DNA of 64,000 bases from Metaphire vulgaris (GCA_018105865.1 CM030833.1:29967140-30031139); one strand, 5' to 3'. Shown: positions 12,001 to 24,192, numbered from the stretch's first letter. The notes: generated by a model from the sequence alone, not told the origin. Numbers and translations are program-made.

Positions 12001-13964
12001 AGGACATGAGCGTCATGGTGAATTCCATCGTTCAGGACAGTTTCCCTCCGAGAAGGAACTCGAACAAGATTGTCGGACAGAAGTCGTCTCCTGATATAGC
12101 GCCTAATGAAAAGCAGCAGCGCACCGGAACAGCGACGACGACGACGGCGGCGACGCCATCGGATGTTCTGATGACGACATCTCCAGCAGGATACGCCCGG
12201 AACCTCATCCAGCGACGCCCCGACCGAGCGGAGCAACGCCAGGGGGCGTATCCGGCAGAGTCGAGGCCCCAGATGGCGCTGTACCGAAGAGGGGATGTCG
12301 TCCATCATAGCGGTCCCGAGTATCCCAATCCAGTTCCGGAGCCGATGTCGCTGGTCGAACGGAGGAGAGACGTTGACATTATGAGGTTGCAGGCGAAAGT
12401 GGGAGACGGCGGTCTCGTCTTCGACGGTCTCAGTGGAGTCCATTCACTGCAGCGCTACAACGAACTACACGAGGCGATGAACCACCAGGCACGCCATCAT
12501 CCCCCACACCAGCAGCAGCAGCAGCACTTCGGTTCTCCGGGCCCCGCTGGTCTGAGCCCGAGAGACGCGGTATTTGGCCCTCCGTCGATGCAGTCCGAGA
12601 CCGTCGCCGTCGCTTCGTCTCGGGCCTCGGGGGGCGCCGTCCAGCGGGTCTCGCCCAACGATCTCGGTCGCTGCTTCGGGAAGCATCCGCCGGAGTCCCT
12701 GCACTTCGCCCGGATGGTGATTGGATCCAGTGCTGCTGCTCCTCCGCATTCGCTCGCTCAGATGTCACGTCCGGCGGCAGAAGGACATCCGCAGCAGAGG
12801 ACCCTGGCGAACGTCCCGCCACAGGTCGAGGTCAATCAGGGTCAGCAGGTGATGAGGAAGGAGAGTTTCCCAATTACAGGTTACCAGAAGGGCGGACTGC
12901 CGCCCGATACTCACCTGCGCCAGCATGGTTTCCATCTCGACCAGCCTCGTCTTCCGTATCACAGGGACTCGGGTGCACCTCCGCCGGACTTCGCCCGGAA
13001 CCCCTACATAGGCATTGCGCCTCCTCCTCCTCCTCATCCTCATCCTCGGGCCATTCCGGAGCTGCAGCGCGATGGCGTCGCAGCGGTCGGTCGTTCGGAT
13101 GAGAGTCTGTTGATGGCGACCGCTCAGGGCACGAGGAACGACGCTGGCCGGGCCCTGAGGCACGACGTCGTCCAGGCGAAACTTCCGAAGGGACTCCTCT
13201 CTGACAAAGGAGGCGAGTTTTACGAGTCGAACGCCGCCGCCGCCGCCGCCGCCGCCGCCGTCGCAGTGGGACATCCCAGCATCGAGCACCGAGGAGGCTA
13301 CGCGCCCCTTGCGCCGGGCAGCGATCCGTCCGCCGGTCCCTTGGTCTGGAGGGTCAACAAGCCGGATTCCAATCCAGTCATCGTGCGTGGCCATCCGGGC
13401 CAGGATGAAAGGCGGATGGTGGACTATCACGTGAGACATCTCGACCACCAGCGTCCTCTGATCCAGTCGGCGCTCGTCGAGCCCTCTAAGGCACCGCCGT
13501 CTGTCTCCGGTGTCAGGGACTCCATGCGCCCTCAGCAACCGGGCCCATCCATGGTCGGTGACTGCTACATGCCGACTTACATGGACTCCATGTCTGCTGT
13601 CGCCTCTCAGTCCGTACCCTACAGATCTCAAAATGCACTCTATTCACCTCAGATCCACCTTCCGAGGCAGCCCGATCCTCCGAAAGCTCCTCATGGCCTA
13701 CCCAGACATCCGGACCAGCTGGGAATGCAGTTACCGCCTCCTCCTCCTCATCCTCCTCATCCTCATCCTCCACCCGGAATATACAACGAGACGATGAGAC
13801 TGATTCCTCACAACCAGCTGTTCTATCCGGCGCCAGCGGGCATTCTGCCACCGGAATTTATGCCCGGAAACGGTGCTCCTGGTGTTCTGTTAACAGAACG
13901 AATTCGCATCCGTCCTGGGAACTTCGAACAGCATTGCAGCGGTGAAAACTACGCCCCGAATCCA
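9078..13964 (+). CDS. Very large exon: SIM-like motif, coiled coil, proline/histidine-rich region (contains one frame break)
   Basis: The exon starts after the acceptor GCTTGTAG (phase 2) and ends at CCA|GTAAGT (phase 0). The first in-frame ATG is at 9133, a possible start if this is a separate gene. The reading frame runs through acidic (DDDDDERS) and serine-rich blocks to SAIVIDLTAES, a SUMO-interaction-like motif at ~9925-9957. Coding then shifts by one frame between about 9957 and 10000. It continues as SSIKNEYKRRLEMYERLS... to ~10215, a charged heptad region predicted to form a coiled coil. About 1,250 low-complexity residues follow, with an alanine run (~13231-13263) and proline/histidine runs (PPPPPHPHP at ~13019-13045, and again at ~13735-13770). 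No enzyme domain is visible. Together with exon 16648-17040 it suggests a nuclear scaffold or co-regulator. I cannot name it. Confidence 0.75.
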
Positions 13965-14033
13965 GTAAGTATGAAACCTATTTATAGACGCTGTCTTTGA
14001 CGTTATTACCGTATTAAACTGACAATTTGTTAA

Positions 14034-14477
14034 GGGACCGTCCATAAATGACGTCACACACTTAGGGGAGTTCAAACATTTATGACGATAATTATGTGAC
14101 GACGGGGGGAGGGATTTCCATAACTGTGACGTCACACATTACTAAATATTGTTATTAATACCGTAATGCTATGTTGCCGCAAAGTTGAACGTATTTTACG
14201 CTTATAATTTATTTTTAAAAAAGAAGTTGAAAAAGTTTCTGAATTTCACTTCAACTGTAACAATTATAATGAGTATTTTTCAAACGAATTCATTGCAATG
14301 CCCGCTTCATTCAAGAAATAAGTGAATTGAAACATTGATTTTGACATTAAAAAGATGAGGGGGTTAACGCGTTGTGACGTCATTTTTAGAGGGTCTGACT
14401 TTTTGTGACGACTTGTGAGGAGAGGGAGGGGGTCAAAAAACTGCCAAAATCGCGTGACGTCATTTATGGACGGCCCC
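14034..14477. mobile_element. MITE with 24-bp terminal inverted repeats
   Basis: The left end 14034-14057 and the inverted right end 14454-14477 match at 23 of 24 positions (core CCGTCCATAAATGACGTCAC). Its 444 bp interior is non-coding and contains further GTGACG/CGTCAC motifs. It lies 70 bp after the donor at 13964, inside the intron. Related sequence occurs at 29187-29321. No clear target duplication was seen, so the superfamily is left open. Confidence 0.75.
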
Positions 14478-14680
14478 TCTGCGCCCTAATACTGTACCTA
14501 ATGTTAGGAGCAAAGGCGCGTTACATGCTTGCAGTTATCGTATATAAATATAAAAGCAATCAAATATAAGTACAAATAAAAATTAATTAATTATATAAAA
14601 AGTAATATATATATATATATTGAATAGCTACGCGAAGTTTGCTTATTAAATGTAATGGAGTGTCTATGAGTCGATTCCAA

Positions 14681-14681
<1 letters not shown>

Positions 14682-14734
<53 letters not shown>
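14682..14734. repeat. (AT)n microsatellite
   Basis: Uninterrupted AT run of ~53 bp in the intron between 13964 and 16648. Confidence 0.95.
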
Positions 14735-14736
<2 letters not shown>

Positions 14737-15107
14737 ACTCTCAACTATATGCAATACCTTCGGTGTTAATAATTAGTCGTATATCAATGCATGAACTAAT
14801 AGAAGAAACGCTCTATTTTCTTTCATGCTCTGAATTGCGAGCATCACTTGTATTATTTATTATGGATGAAATGGACGCTGCGTGGTTCCATTGTCTTTGC
14901 CTTCACTTCAGCGGCGCTTCTATTGTGGAATTGAAGGGGGTTACGAGAGTGACTTTGTGATGCGTATATAGAAATATACTTCGATTGAATTGCATGCGAG
15001 TTACTGCCTCTCTGTTACTGAAAATACTCGAAGCCTTAAGCGTAGCGAAAAACAAAGCTTCATCGTCCATCCACGGGCCATGTGATAAGTTTTCTACGAA
15101 GCATAGA

Positions 15108-15113
<6 letters not shown>

Positions 15114-15196
<83 letters not shown>
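15114..15196. repeat. (AT)n microsatellite, 83 bp
   Basis: Uninterrupted AT run in the same intron. Confidence 0.95.
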
Positions 15197-15197
<1 letters not shown>

Positions 15198-15952
15198 TGT
15201 TCAACAATTACTGTTCAATATTGTTCAATATTGCAAGCCTGCATGGTGAGGGTCATTTCACAAAGTAAAAAGAATTATCGAGTTTATTTATCGACCGAGC
15301 GGCGCTTGTACGATGTGAACGCATTATTCAAATTTGCCAGTTGTTGGACGGGTACTCGTTGCGTACTTGTGTATACTACATGATCGAATACGCATCCGTT
15401 GTGTTTCGATGTATGGGCCTATAACAATGCACATATTCTCCGTTCATTTTAAAGCCGAGTTATGCTTATTCGAAAATACTTGTGCTTATATTCTGCTGTT
15501 TTGCATTGAGCGCACATTTTGTCATCTCGCTTGTATTTTTATAAATGACCACTCGACGCATTTGTGACGTTATGCGTGTACATTAGTAATAATTCCAGAA
15601 GGACATTTTCAGGATACATAAGAGTGTAGCCTATATGTGAGTGTGTGTGTATGTGTGTTTGTTGTTGATACTTCATACAAATATCATTATAGGCCTAATA
15701 GCGATAGGCCGATAGCCTATAGTAGGCCCTAGTTTCTGGCAGATGTCAAGAAATCCGAAATGTGTCATCATCCAAAAAGTTTAGTTGTGATAGTGATGTA
15801 CAGTTGACACTATCGGTAGAACGTAAAATGAATACTTTAAGTGAGCTAAGCATTGAAAAAAGTACAATCAATAATTTAATTAGAACTCTTCCCGGTGGGT
15901 ATAATGTTAAACAGATTAATTATGTAAGAAGATGGCATGCAGAGTGGGTTAC

Positions 15953-16004
15953 GTGCTGGAGCGTCAGTCTGACAGAGCGGGTTCAAGCCCCGCGTTAGCG
16001 CCCC
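15953..16004 (+). other. tRNA-derived fragment (B-box region)
   Basis: GCGGG-TTCAAGC-CCCGC at 15977-15993 forms a perfect 5-bp T-arm with a 7-nt loop, and GGTTCAAGCCC resembles a pol III B box. No complete cloverleaf with 7-bp acceptor and anticodon arms can be built, so this is a tRNA relic or the head of a SINE, not a functional tRNA gene. Confidence 0.35.
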
Positions 16005-16331
16005 TATAGTGGATTTCACACAGGAGGCAGTAATGTCTTATAAGCCATTTTAAATCACGCTAAGATAAGAGTTGATTGCAATCGTTGTTTGGTTCTTTAG
16101 ATTAGTTGAAGTCTCTTTGCAAGAACAATGGTTTAATGTTTAAAATGGTTGAAGTCTTTCCGCCATTCCTATAAATAGCTAATGCTTTGCATCGCTTCTT
16201 GCTAAACATTCTCTTTATTTGTAGCGGTTATATATTATATGCAGAGAGTTCTCTTTAATGATCCGGATATACGTCCATTTTCTTGTTACAGTTAAATACA
16301 CGGTTAAGGGGTTAATGTCCGACGTATCTTG

Positions 16332-16491
16332 CAGGAGCGTAGCCAGGAATTTTTTGGGGGGGTATAATGCGATTTGGGGGATATAAATCTTTTTTAAACG
16401 TTGAAAATCTTTTAAAAACACATTAAAACCTGTAAGGTAGCCTGATTTGAGGGTATATATATACCGATATACCCCCGTCGCTACGCCCCTG
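16332..16491. mobile_element. hAT-like MITE (CAGGGGCGTAGC family)
   Basis: Starts CAGGAGCGTAGCCAGG and ends GTCGCTACGCCCCTG, which are inverted ends. Flanks GTATCTTG and ATATCTTT are an imperfect 8-bp duplication. It carries a short TA run near its right end, as does the longer relative at 54014. Confidence 0.7.
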
Positions 16492-16647
16492 ATATCTTTT
16501 ATCAAGTATGTACATTCGACGAGTTTTTACAGTGACGGATGACAATTAATTTTTCAAGAACCTTTTATGGAGTTTCGCTTTTTCGGAAAAAATGATGACT
16601 GCGCAGTTTTAGTGTTTTGAGCGTTTTTCGGTTTCTCTTCTTTTCAG

Positions 16648-17040
16648 TATTCGTCCGGTGACCGTGCCCATCTGGGCACCGGCGTCCGAGGCGCGGGCCC
16701 TACGATGGCTTCGCCGTTGACGGCGGCTCCCCAGGCCCCGCCAGTCCCCGGCACGAGTTCGAGGCAGCGACAGCAGAGGCAGGAGGAAGTCCATCAGCCT
16801 CACGTTCCCGGCGGCGGCGGCGGCGGCGGCGGCGGCATGACACGCCACGCGAAGGTACCACCGTCGCAGGACGCGTACAAGGTCCCGCAGCAGCAGCAGC
16901 AGCAGCAGCAGCTGAATCCTCCGGCGTCTGCGAGTCAGATGGGGAAGGCCGGCGACTACATATGCGACGTCTGCCGTAAGCAGGCGATGTTTGTATGCTC
17001 GGCGTGTAGAGGAATCGCCTATTGCAGCACCGATTGCCAG
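16648..17040 (+). CDS. Exon with the first half of a MYND-type zinc finger
   Basis: Acceptor CTTTTCAG and donor CAG|GTGAGA are both phase 0, so it joins exon 9078-13964 directly (NYAPNP|YSSGDRAHLG). The product has a glycine run (~16809-16836) and a glutamine run (~16888-16912), then YICDVCRKQAMFVCSAC and GIAYCSTDCQ at the exon end. The Cys spacing C-x2-C-x7-C-x2-C-x5-C-x3-C, with Tyr before the fifth Cys, is the N-terminal half of a MYND finger, a protein-interaction module of transcriptional regulators. The remaining His/Cys ligands must lie in a later exon, which I could not find. Identification of the module is strong; the protein's name is unknown. Confidence 0.8.
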
Positions 17041-20025
17041 GTGAGAGAGAGAGAGAGAGAAAGTTACTATCCGAGGAGCTGATCAGCACTTGCCTACTTA
17101 CTTACTTACTTACTTACTAGCGCTCATTTAAATTAGCTTAATTATCACTTGTCGTTAGAATTTAAGTGAGCACTTCTAGGCAGCAAGATAGGAATGACAA
17201 AATACTTAAGACTTGAGAAATTTCGGTGGCAGTTTAGTACATACTGAAGTTTGTCACTTTTTGATAAGCGTGTCCAAACTTTTGCTCACCACAGTATGTG
17301 TAGGTCCTGGTCTCCGCCTACTGGTTCCCACCAAATTGGTCCATTCTATGCATTGAAAGGGAAAAGGTTTTTGCAGTGGTTAACCTATTTAATAAACTCA
17401 TTTAGCATAATGGAACCATCAATGTTCTGTTTCATTCCGGTCTGAATCCTTCCTCCTTTGGTCTGGCCCCGAAATATCATTGAATTCAAGTATTAGTTAA
17501 ATGAAAGCACAAAATAGAATTAACTTAGATAAGGATATTTGTGAAATTTCGTTGGAACAATGCGCATAACTAAGTTATATTTTAATAATGTTTTTAGAAT
17601 GCAGTTTATATTAGGGCGTTTAAGTTAGAATAATTTAAAATGCTATAGATTGATATCAGAAGAGATCTTAAAAGGCAACAAGGCTGTGATAGTTTTTGAA
17701 ACAATTTCAGTGCTTGGATCGTTTTCGCTTGCGATATTTCTAAACAAACTGTTGCGTATAATTATTCTTGATTCTGAATGGCTTTGCTATTTTGTTAGGC
17801 AATTTCATGGCAGACAAAACACAGCGCTGTCTGTAGACAATTATAAAACCAAATGCCAGTGGATGTTTTTTTCAATGGATTCATACGCAGAAGAGAATTA
17901 TTTATCAGATCCGACGGATGTTTCATAAATGAAGGATATACAGAAAAGTGCTGTAATATCAGAAGTTTTGCTTTCTTAACAAAGGAATAACGGAATAATT
18001 GATATCGAAGCTAATTGCCATGCGCGAACCGTAAAGGTGGCGTTGGTACTTGGTACGTTGAATTCGTGTTCGTTGACTATGGAATTTGTGGATAAAAGTC
18101 GGTTGACAGTTGTCTAATGTGTATTTCAAAAAGCTTTCTTGCAAAATGCCATTATTACTGCTGAGAAGTAAAGAATCTTGGTGTATTTGAAAACAAAGTT
18201 CTCGCACGTATTTTATCACAGAGACGTATACGTGGACTGCAGCTTCGCCGATAGACTGCATTCCGCCATGGAAATGATCGACATACAATACATATGCTAC
18301 TGTTTTGAAGATTTTGACTGTTCGCCTTCGCCTTTTATATAGCTCATTTTGATAGAAATCCGTATTTTCTTCGCTGTGATCTGTGGATACATTAAGCGTT
18401 TTCGTTTTCGTTACCTTTCGTTAACTGAACCGCGTTGGGTTGTTTGTGACAGTGGAGAGTTTATTACGTATGTAGGCCTAAGTACGTGGTTAATTAGTTC
18501 GATGTTTGGGAGTTTTCTAGCGCAGTGCAAGTAGTTTTAATATTTTCAAGCTGAAATACGAATTAATAAGGTAAACCTTTGGTAACTTTTGCTCAAATTC
18601 GTTACTACTACTACATTCGCAATGATTGTTAACAAGAACATTCTGTACATTGGTTTTTGAAAAGATCTTGCTATTTCTCGATCTAGAAAATCGTTCTGAC
18701 CTAGTATAGAGCAAAACAAGCCACACAGAAAATCTAAATCATTTCCAAAATGCCTCAAATACTTCCCTTTCCTTGTCGCGCGTCATCGTCGCTTGCAGCG
18801 GTTGACTGAAAACTGACAGATGACCTCCACTGTCTTCAGTTCTGAACTGATCCAGGCCACATTGTGATGTTGTCAAACCAGGATATTTTTGGTCTACCAC
18901 ACTTTCTTGTGCCTACTATATTTGTTTCAACTGTGAAATTTCTTCTGGATATTTCGAGTCCACGTGGAACTATTAATTTGCTGATTTACAAAAATAGTGA
19001 TATACTTTTCACCTTCTTAACTGCAGTTGATAATATATAAATCAGTTGAGAAAGGAAACCGTTTTTCACGCTCAGGTGTCGACATATGCTATATTTGTTG
19101 CGAAATTTCCTCTCTTAGACATGCCATATAATGATAAAGCAACACTGAGCGTTGATGCGAAAAATTCATTTTAGAAGAAATTGTGTTTGAAGACTCTTTT
19201 TCTCCAGCACTTAGGCCTACACTCAGGTAAGAATTTTAGGTCTTCCCGAAAAGTCTTTAGAAATCCGAGATTAATTTAGTAAAACATGAAGAGTAACATG
19301 ATCAATAGAGATATAACAGAAACTAGACAAATTTTAACGCTCGCCCAGATAATGGTGTCACTACATCGGTGGTTCATTGAGACATTCAGTAGGCTTAACG
19401 ACTGTTTTATCGTTAGATTAGCTAAAGAAGTGGTTCACGACGTTTTTACGAATACGCACCCATGAGACAAATATAAGAAAACAACGAATCTGTCACCACT
19501 TTCACCAGCCTACCTTATCTAAGCACAAAAGTTTATTCTCCGAGGTTGTGTTGTGGACGGTGATAGCGTGTTACATAAATTAAACATTTGCTTTAAAAAA
19601 GATAATAGATTCTAGTAACGCATTGAGAGGTTAATTGGAAAGGGAGAGAGAGAGAGAGAGAGAGAGAGTACTATAGAAAATTATAAACTGCTTCCATGCT
19701 TTTGCTACGTTGCAATTCTGGTATAGTGTATTTTAATGTGTGTTCTAAAGTTAGAAGATCGAACGCTAGTCTAGGCCTGTAGTCATGGCAATGCCAGTTT
19801 CTTTCTTCTCGCTAAGAAGGAAATCAGAAAGCCCTATACGCTGTTACCAGCACATGTGATGTCTTCCACTTTCTTGGACTTCATCTTATTACGTGCTTCT
19901 TAAAATTTGTCAGAAAAAATTTAGCATTGATGGGAAATCAGAAAACCCAGCAGAGATATCATGTTCACCAGAACTGGAAACTGCTCAGTAGCTGCAATAC
20001 TGTGTTCAGAGCCTCAGTTGCTCTC

Positions 20026-20029
<4 letters not shown>

Positions 20030-20087
<58 letters not shown>
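20030..20087. repeat. (CT)n microsatellite
   Basis: Uninterrupted CT run. Confidence 0.95.
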
Positions 20088-20090
<3 letters not shown>

Positions 20091-20200
20091 GCAGTCTTCG
20101 TCTTTCAGCAAACTTTTGCTCTAGTTAGGCCTAGATGACTTTGACTTTGTCATCATCTAATTGAGTTTATTTTAAATATACTGCAAAAAAGAACTACAAC

Positions 20201-20379
20201 CAGTGGCGTATTTTTGGGCCATTGGGCCATGGCCCCCTTTGGTCTTTAGGCCATCCCCAGACCCCCATTTGGTCTTGGCGTTCGATTATTTCTGTATTTT
20301 ACAGTAAAGACATTTTTCAAATCCATTACAGGCTCGCCAGCGGGCCTGCCCCCTTACCAAAATTCTAAATACGCCACTG
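20201..20379. mobile_element. hAT-like MITE copy 1 (CAGTGGCGTATTT family)
   Basis: Begins CAGTGGCGTATTT and ends AAATACGCCACTG, perfect inverted ends. Left flank ACTACAAC, right flank CCAGTCGG: they do not match each other but do match the flanks of the second copy at 20721. Confidence 0.8.
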
Positions 20380-20520
20380 CCAGTCGGTGCCTACAAGGAA
20401 TCTGGACCCGCATTTTGGATATCAATCAGGTGTCTGATTGCTTTAAAGATTTTAAAATCTATACAATGTATAGCCACCATTATTATATTGCCAACATAGA
20501 CTCATTAATAAGGTAGAAAG

Positions 20521-20632
20521 TGACGGCTTTTTCTAGTCCACTGACATCACTGCAAAGCGTTTGAGGGTTCTAAAGAAAATTTGGGTGAAAAATCGACATG
20601 AATTTTTGGGTCGCCCGAAAATTTTTCATGGA
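20521..20632. repeat. Dispersed repeat, copy A
   Basis: About 110 bp (TTTTTCTAGTCCACT ... CGCCCGAAAATTTTTCATGG) recurs with few differences at 36211-36323. It lies between the two hAT-like copies. Confidence 0.8.
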
Positions 20633-20720
20633 CTATAGTCCAGGGTATTTTTTCGAAATTTGAGCGAAAATTTGTGGTGTCGTAGGGCTTTCATATTTGC
20701 ACCGATTGAAACCCAGTCGG

Positions 20721-20860
20721 CAGTGGCGTATTTACCATTGGGCCATTTGGGCTATGCCCCCCCTTTGGGGTGGCCTAGCCTGTCCGCAGCCCCCATTATA
20801 GACTCGCGCTTCGCGCTCGCCATGGGCTGCCCCCTTACCAAAATTCTAAATACGCCACTG
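20721..20860. mobile_element. hAT-like MITE copy 2 (CAGTGGCGTATTT family)
   Basis: Same ends and orientation as the copy at 20201. Left flank CCAGTCGG, right flank ACTACAAC, the mirror of copy 1's flanks. Confidence 0.8.
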
Positions 20861-20980
20861 ACTACAACTTTATCTTCAGCGTTACAGCGTGTGTGTCATG
20901 TTTATCTGTTCTCTTCTCTCCGCTTCTACTCATGTCTTTTGATGGTTTATCTATGTTTGTCTTTCACACGTCTGTTCGTC

Positions 20981-21014
20981 TCTCTGTCTGTCTGCCTGTC
21001 TGTCTGTCTGTCTG

Positions 21015-21060
<46 letters not shown>
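20981..21060. repeat. (CTGT)n/(CT)n/(CA)n compound microsatellite
   Basis: CTGT units give way to CT, then CACACA. Confidence 0.9.
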
Positions 21061-21061
<1 letters not shown>

Positions 21062-21188
21062 GTCTATATCTCTTTCTTCTTGTCTTTATCTCCTGTCACT
21101 CGGTCTGGCATCAAGTGATCTCCATGCAAGCGGCAAAAAGTCATCGTAGCGTCCCCTCGTGAGTCGGTCGTCGTCGTCGAAAGCGCTC

Positions 21189-21261
21189 CGTAGCTGGGAA
21201 AACTCTTCCCTAAGCGATGACCGGAGCGGTCATCGCTTAGGGAAGAGTTTTCCCAGCTACG
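21189..21261. repeat. Perfect 35-bp hairpin with 3-nt loop
   Basis: 21189-21223 and 21227-21261 are exact reverse complements around GAG. Flanking sequence is unique-looking and moderately GC-rich. Either a true palindrome or a fold-back assembly or cloning artefact. Confidence 0.9.
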
Positions 21262-21384
21262 AAGCCAAATCGGGGGACGTCGACCTCTCTCAGATGAAGA
21301 CCAAAGGCAAACAACGCGAACGTTTGCAACGCTGCAAACGGCGATCGACGCAGTACGACCCGTCATTAGTTAGACCCTAGTGAC

Positions 21385-21559
21385 CAGAGTTTAATCTAGA
21401 CTCCTGGACTCCGGGGGGGGGGAACTGACAAAGCCGGTGGAAATTCTGCCAGGGACCGCTGTTAGTCCATGTAGTATTCCAAAATTTCCGGAGGGAATTT
21501 GAAATTTCCAGGGGGGAAAGGGGCAATTTCCCCCCGGAAACGGCCTAGATTAAACACTG
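21385..21559. mobile_element. hAT-like MITE (CAGNGTTTAATCT family)
   Basis: Left end CAGAGTTTAATCTAGA and right end CTAGATTAAACACTG are inverted repeats. The interior shares GGAAATTTCAAATT, GGCATACTACAT-type and CTTTGTCAG blocks (inverted here) with copies at 32253, 53521 and 54601. Flanks are similar but offset. Confidence 0.75.
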
Positions 21560-21720
21560 CCCTAGTCTCTGTATCTTGTCATGCTGAGGGTGGAAGACAT
21601 GCAGACAGGCAGACAGATAGACGCAGAAATGCTTGTAGACAGACAAAGAGAGGTACAGAGGGACATCCGATCGAAAACAATGAAGTTGAGGTGCTTGAGG
21701 TGCTCAGAGACGGAGGAAAG

Positions 21721-21724
21721 AGAG

Positions 21725-21773
<49 letters not shown>
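21721..21773. repeat. (GA)n microsatellite
   Basis: GA run. Confidence 0.9.
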
Positions 21774-21777
<4 letters not shown>

Positions 21778-21956
21778 ATGGTGAAGGAAAGACGGACGTT
21801 GAACCGAGGACCTGATAAGGAGGTTTTATAGCGCTATTTATCGGACGTTACGTTCGAACGTACAGAAGCACGTGCATATTGTCGCTCCGTTTTTATGCAC
21901 TTTAAGGACTTAATTATTAATAGGCTCGGAGAGACAGAACACATTAGCTGCATGTC

Positions 21957-22152
<196 letters not shown>

Positions 22153-22938
22153 CATATGGTAAAAATGGCATCGGAAGGCCGTTGTAATGATGGTTATTGC
22201 TTTTCTAAGTAGTTCCGTGACGAAAATTGTGTCATTCATGTTTAGAGACAGGTAGAGCAAATCCCTGGGCGCCACTTGAAGGGGGGGGTCAGAAAACCTC
22301 AGTGATCCTGCTCTCTACTCAGCGTCGAAAGAGAAGAAACTGAGAAAGCTGACTTTGATGAGCACGTGATCGTAGACCAGTTCACGACTTCACATCAGTA
22401 AAAGCAAGAAAAGTGCAGTTATGGTTTTAATCTTGTGACAAGAAAATGTCAGGATCTGTCAATCAAAGATTTGTTAACCTGCTAATTTAACCCCCGGCAC
22501 CGAAAAACCCCAGGTACGACCCTGCTCGTTTACCCAACGGACTGCCAAGGGAAAAACTGCAATATAGTGAATTGTATCCTCAGTGGATAATTGCACGGCG
22601 TATCTTAGCTTGCCTTTGATGATGTTTCCTGGTTTCTTCCTGTTTTGTAGAAGAGATTTCGTCTTCCAAAGTTTCGCTTGAGTAATTGTCTAATTTTGCC
22701 GATGTCTGCTGTTAAATTCGCTTTCTTTGATAAGCAAAGCTTCCTGTGGTGGATCAAGGACTCCTTCCTTAGAGCAATTACATTGTGGTCGAATAATTAA
22801 TTGCCCAGTAGAGAAGAAAGCGATGGATTTTATCAAGTCAATCCATCCACTGTCCTGTTATATTATGTTATACATTCAGCTTAGGCTATATGACGCAAGG
22901 CAGTCTTTCTCTTTCGATCAGTTCAGTTCAGTTCTGCA

Positions 22939-22985
<47 letters not shown>

Positions 22986-22989
22986 AATG

Positions 22990-23041
<52 letters not shown>

Positions 23042-23100
23042 TAATAATAATAATAACAATAACAATAATAATAGTAATGTTATATAGAATAATAATAATA

Positions 23101-23157
<57 letters not shown>
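22939..23157. repeat. Compound (ATG)n-(AAT)n-(TTA)n array
   Basis: ATG units, then AAT with occasional AAC, then a 30 bp spacer and TTA units. The AAT and TTA blocks are complementary and could fold into a hairpin. Confidence 0.95.
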
Positions 23158-23159
<2 letters not shown>

Positions 23160-24189
23160 AGAAGAAGCTGCAAATCAAAATTATATTTAAACAAATTTAG
23201 CTTCCCTTCGCCAATCATCATTTTTGCTTATATCTCTTGAAATTTAAATATTATTTTAGCGCCAGTTTATTAAATATTTAAGTAAAAAAATCTCGGTTTG
23301 TTTCAGCCAAAGCCTTGTAAACGTATTGATGGATGACTTCCTTCACTTGTATGTCCTTCCAGTTGCTGATATGCAGACATCCTGCGATGGATCGTTGATC
23401 CCAGGGAAGGAACCGGAATAGGACCCGCATTTTCTTCATCAAGTGAAATCGATTGTTGCTTTTGATGAGGTGGGGGGAGGGGTAACAGCTGGAAGGGGTC
23501 TGCATCCCTCCCCCCCGTCCTTTGGGGTGGCGGTCGCGATGGAAAACGATGACCTTTAAGACCGGGCTGGATGGGGAAATTAAATCACGTCGAGTGGGAT
23601 TGATCAGGCCCCGGATTCGCTGGAACCTGGAATGACATCAAACGGACATCATGCCTGACCAGACGATAGGCGGCACTTAGATTGTTGGGACGGCGCGCTA
23701 AACGGAGTCACGGCACCAGACTAACGCGTCTGCGGTGGCGGCCTGGAACCAGACTGATGCAAGGGTGGCAGTGAACCAGACGGGCGCGTACACAGAGACC
23801 TGAGACGCGAAGATTACTTTTATCGATCTATGTATAATGAATTATTTCATGACATTTGTGCAAACATCGGTCGAGAGTGGCCTTAATTTTGCCGAGTCTT
23901 TCATCTATAAGTTTCAAATGTTAGGTGGCAATGTTGTCCTGCCTTTATCCGTCTCTGTGTGTGTCTACTTATCTCTCTGCTTGAACCTCTTTATCAGACA
24001 TACGTAGGCCCTATACTCCAAAGGCACTGGTCATATATTTTATTGTTGTTGTTGCACTCTCTTTATGAGTCTCTAGCCTTTTATTATGGAAAATGAGAAT
24101 TGTTGAGAGCCAAATGAAAATTAAAATAATGGAAATTGTGGGAATGGGAGAAAATTAGATGAAAGGCAGAAAAGACAGGAAGAAGGGAT

Positions 24190-24192
<3 letters not shown>

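Noticed and set aside
9578..13851. Long minus-strand frames opposite the second giant exon
   Set aside because: Explained as antisense shadows; the plus strand has matching splice phases and a MYND continuation.
15977..15993. Functional tRNA gene
   Set aside because: Only a T-arm and B-box can be formed; no acceptor stem or anticodon arm pairs.
21159..21380. Coding exon across the 35-bp hairpin
   Set aside because: The same peptide appears on both strands because of the palindrome; no convincing acceptor or donor.
22939..23157. CRISPR-like array
   Set aside because: Simple trinucleotide repeats in a eukaryotic genome; no repeat-spacer structure.
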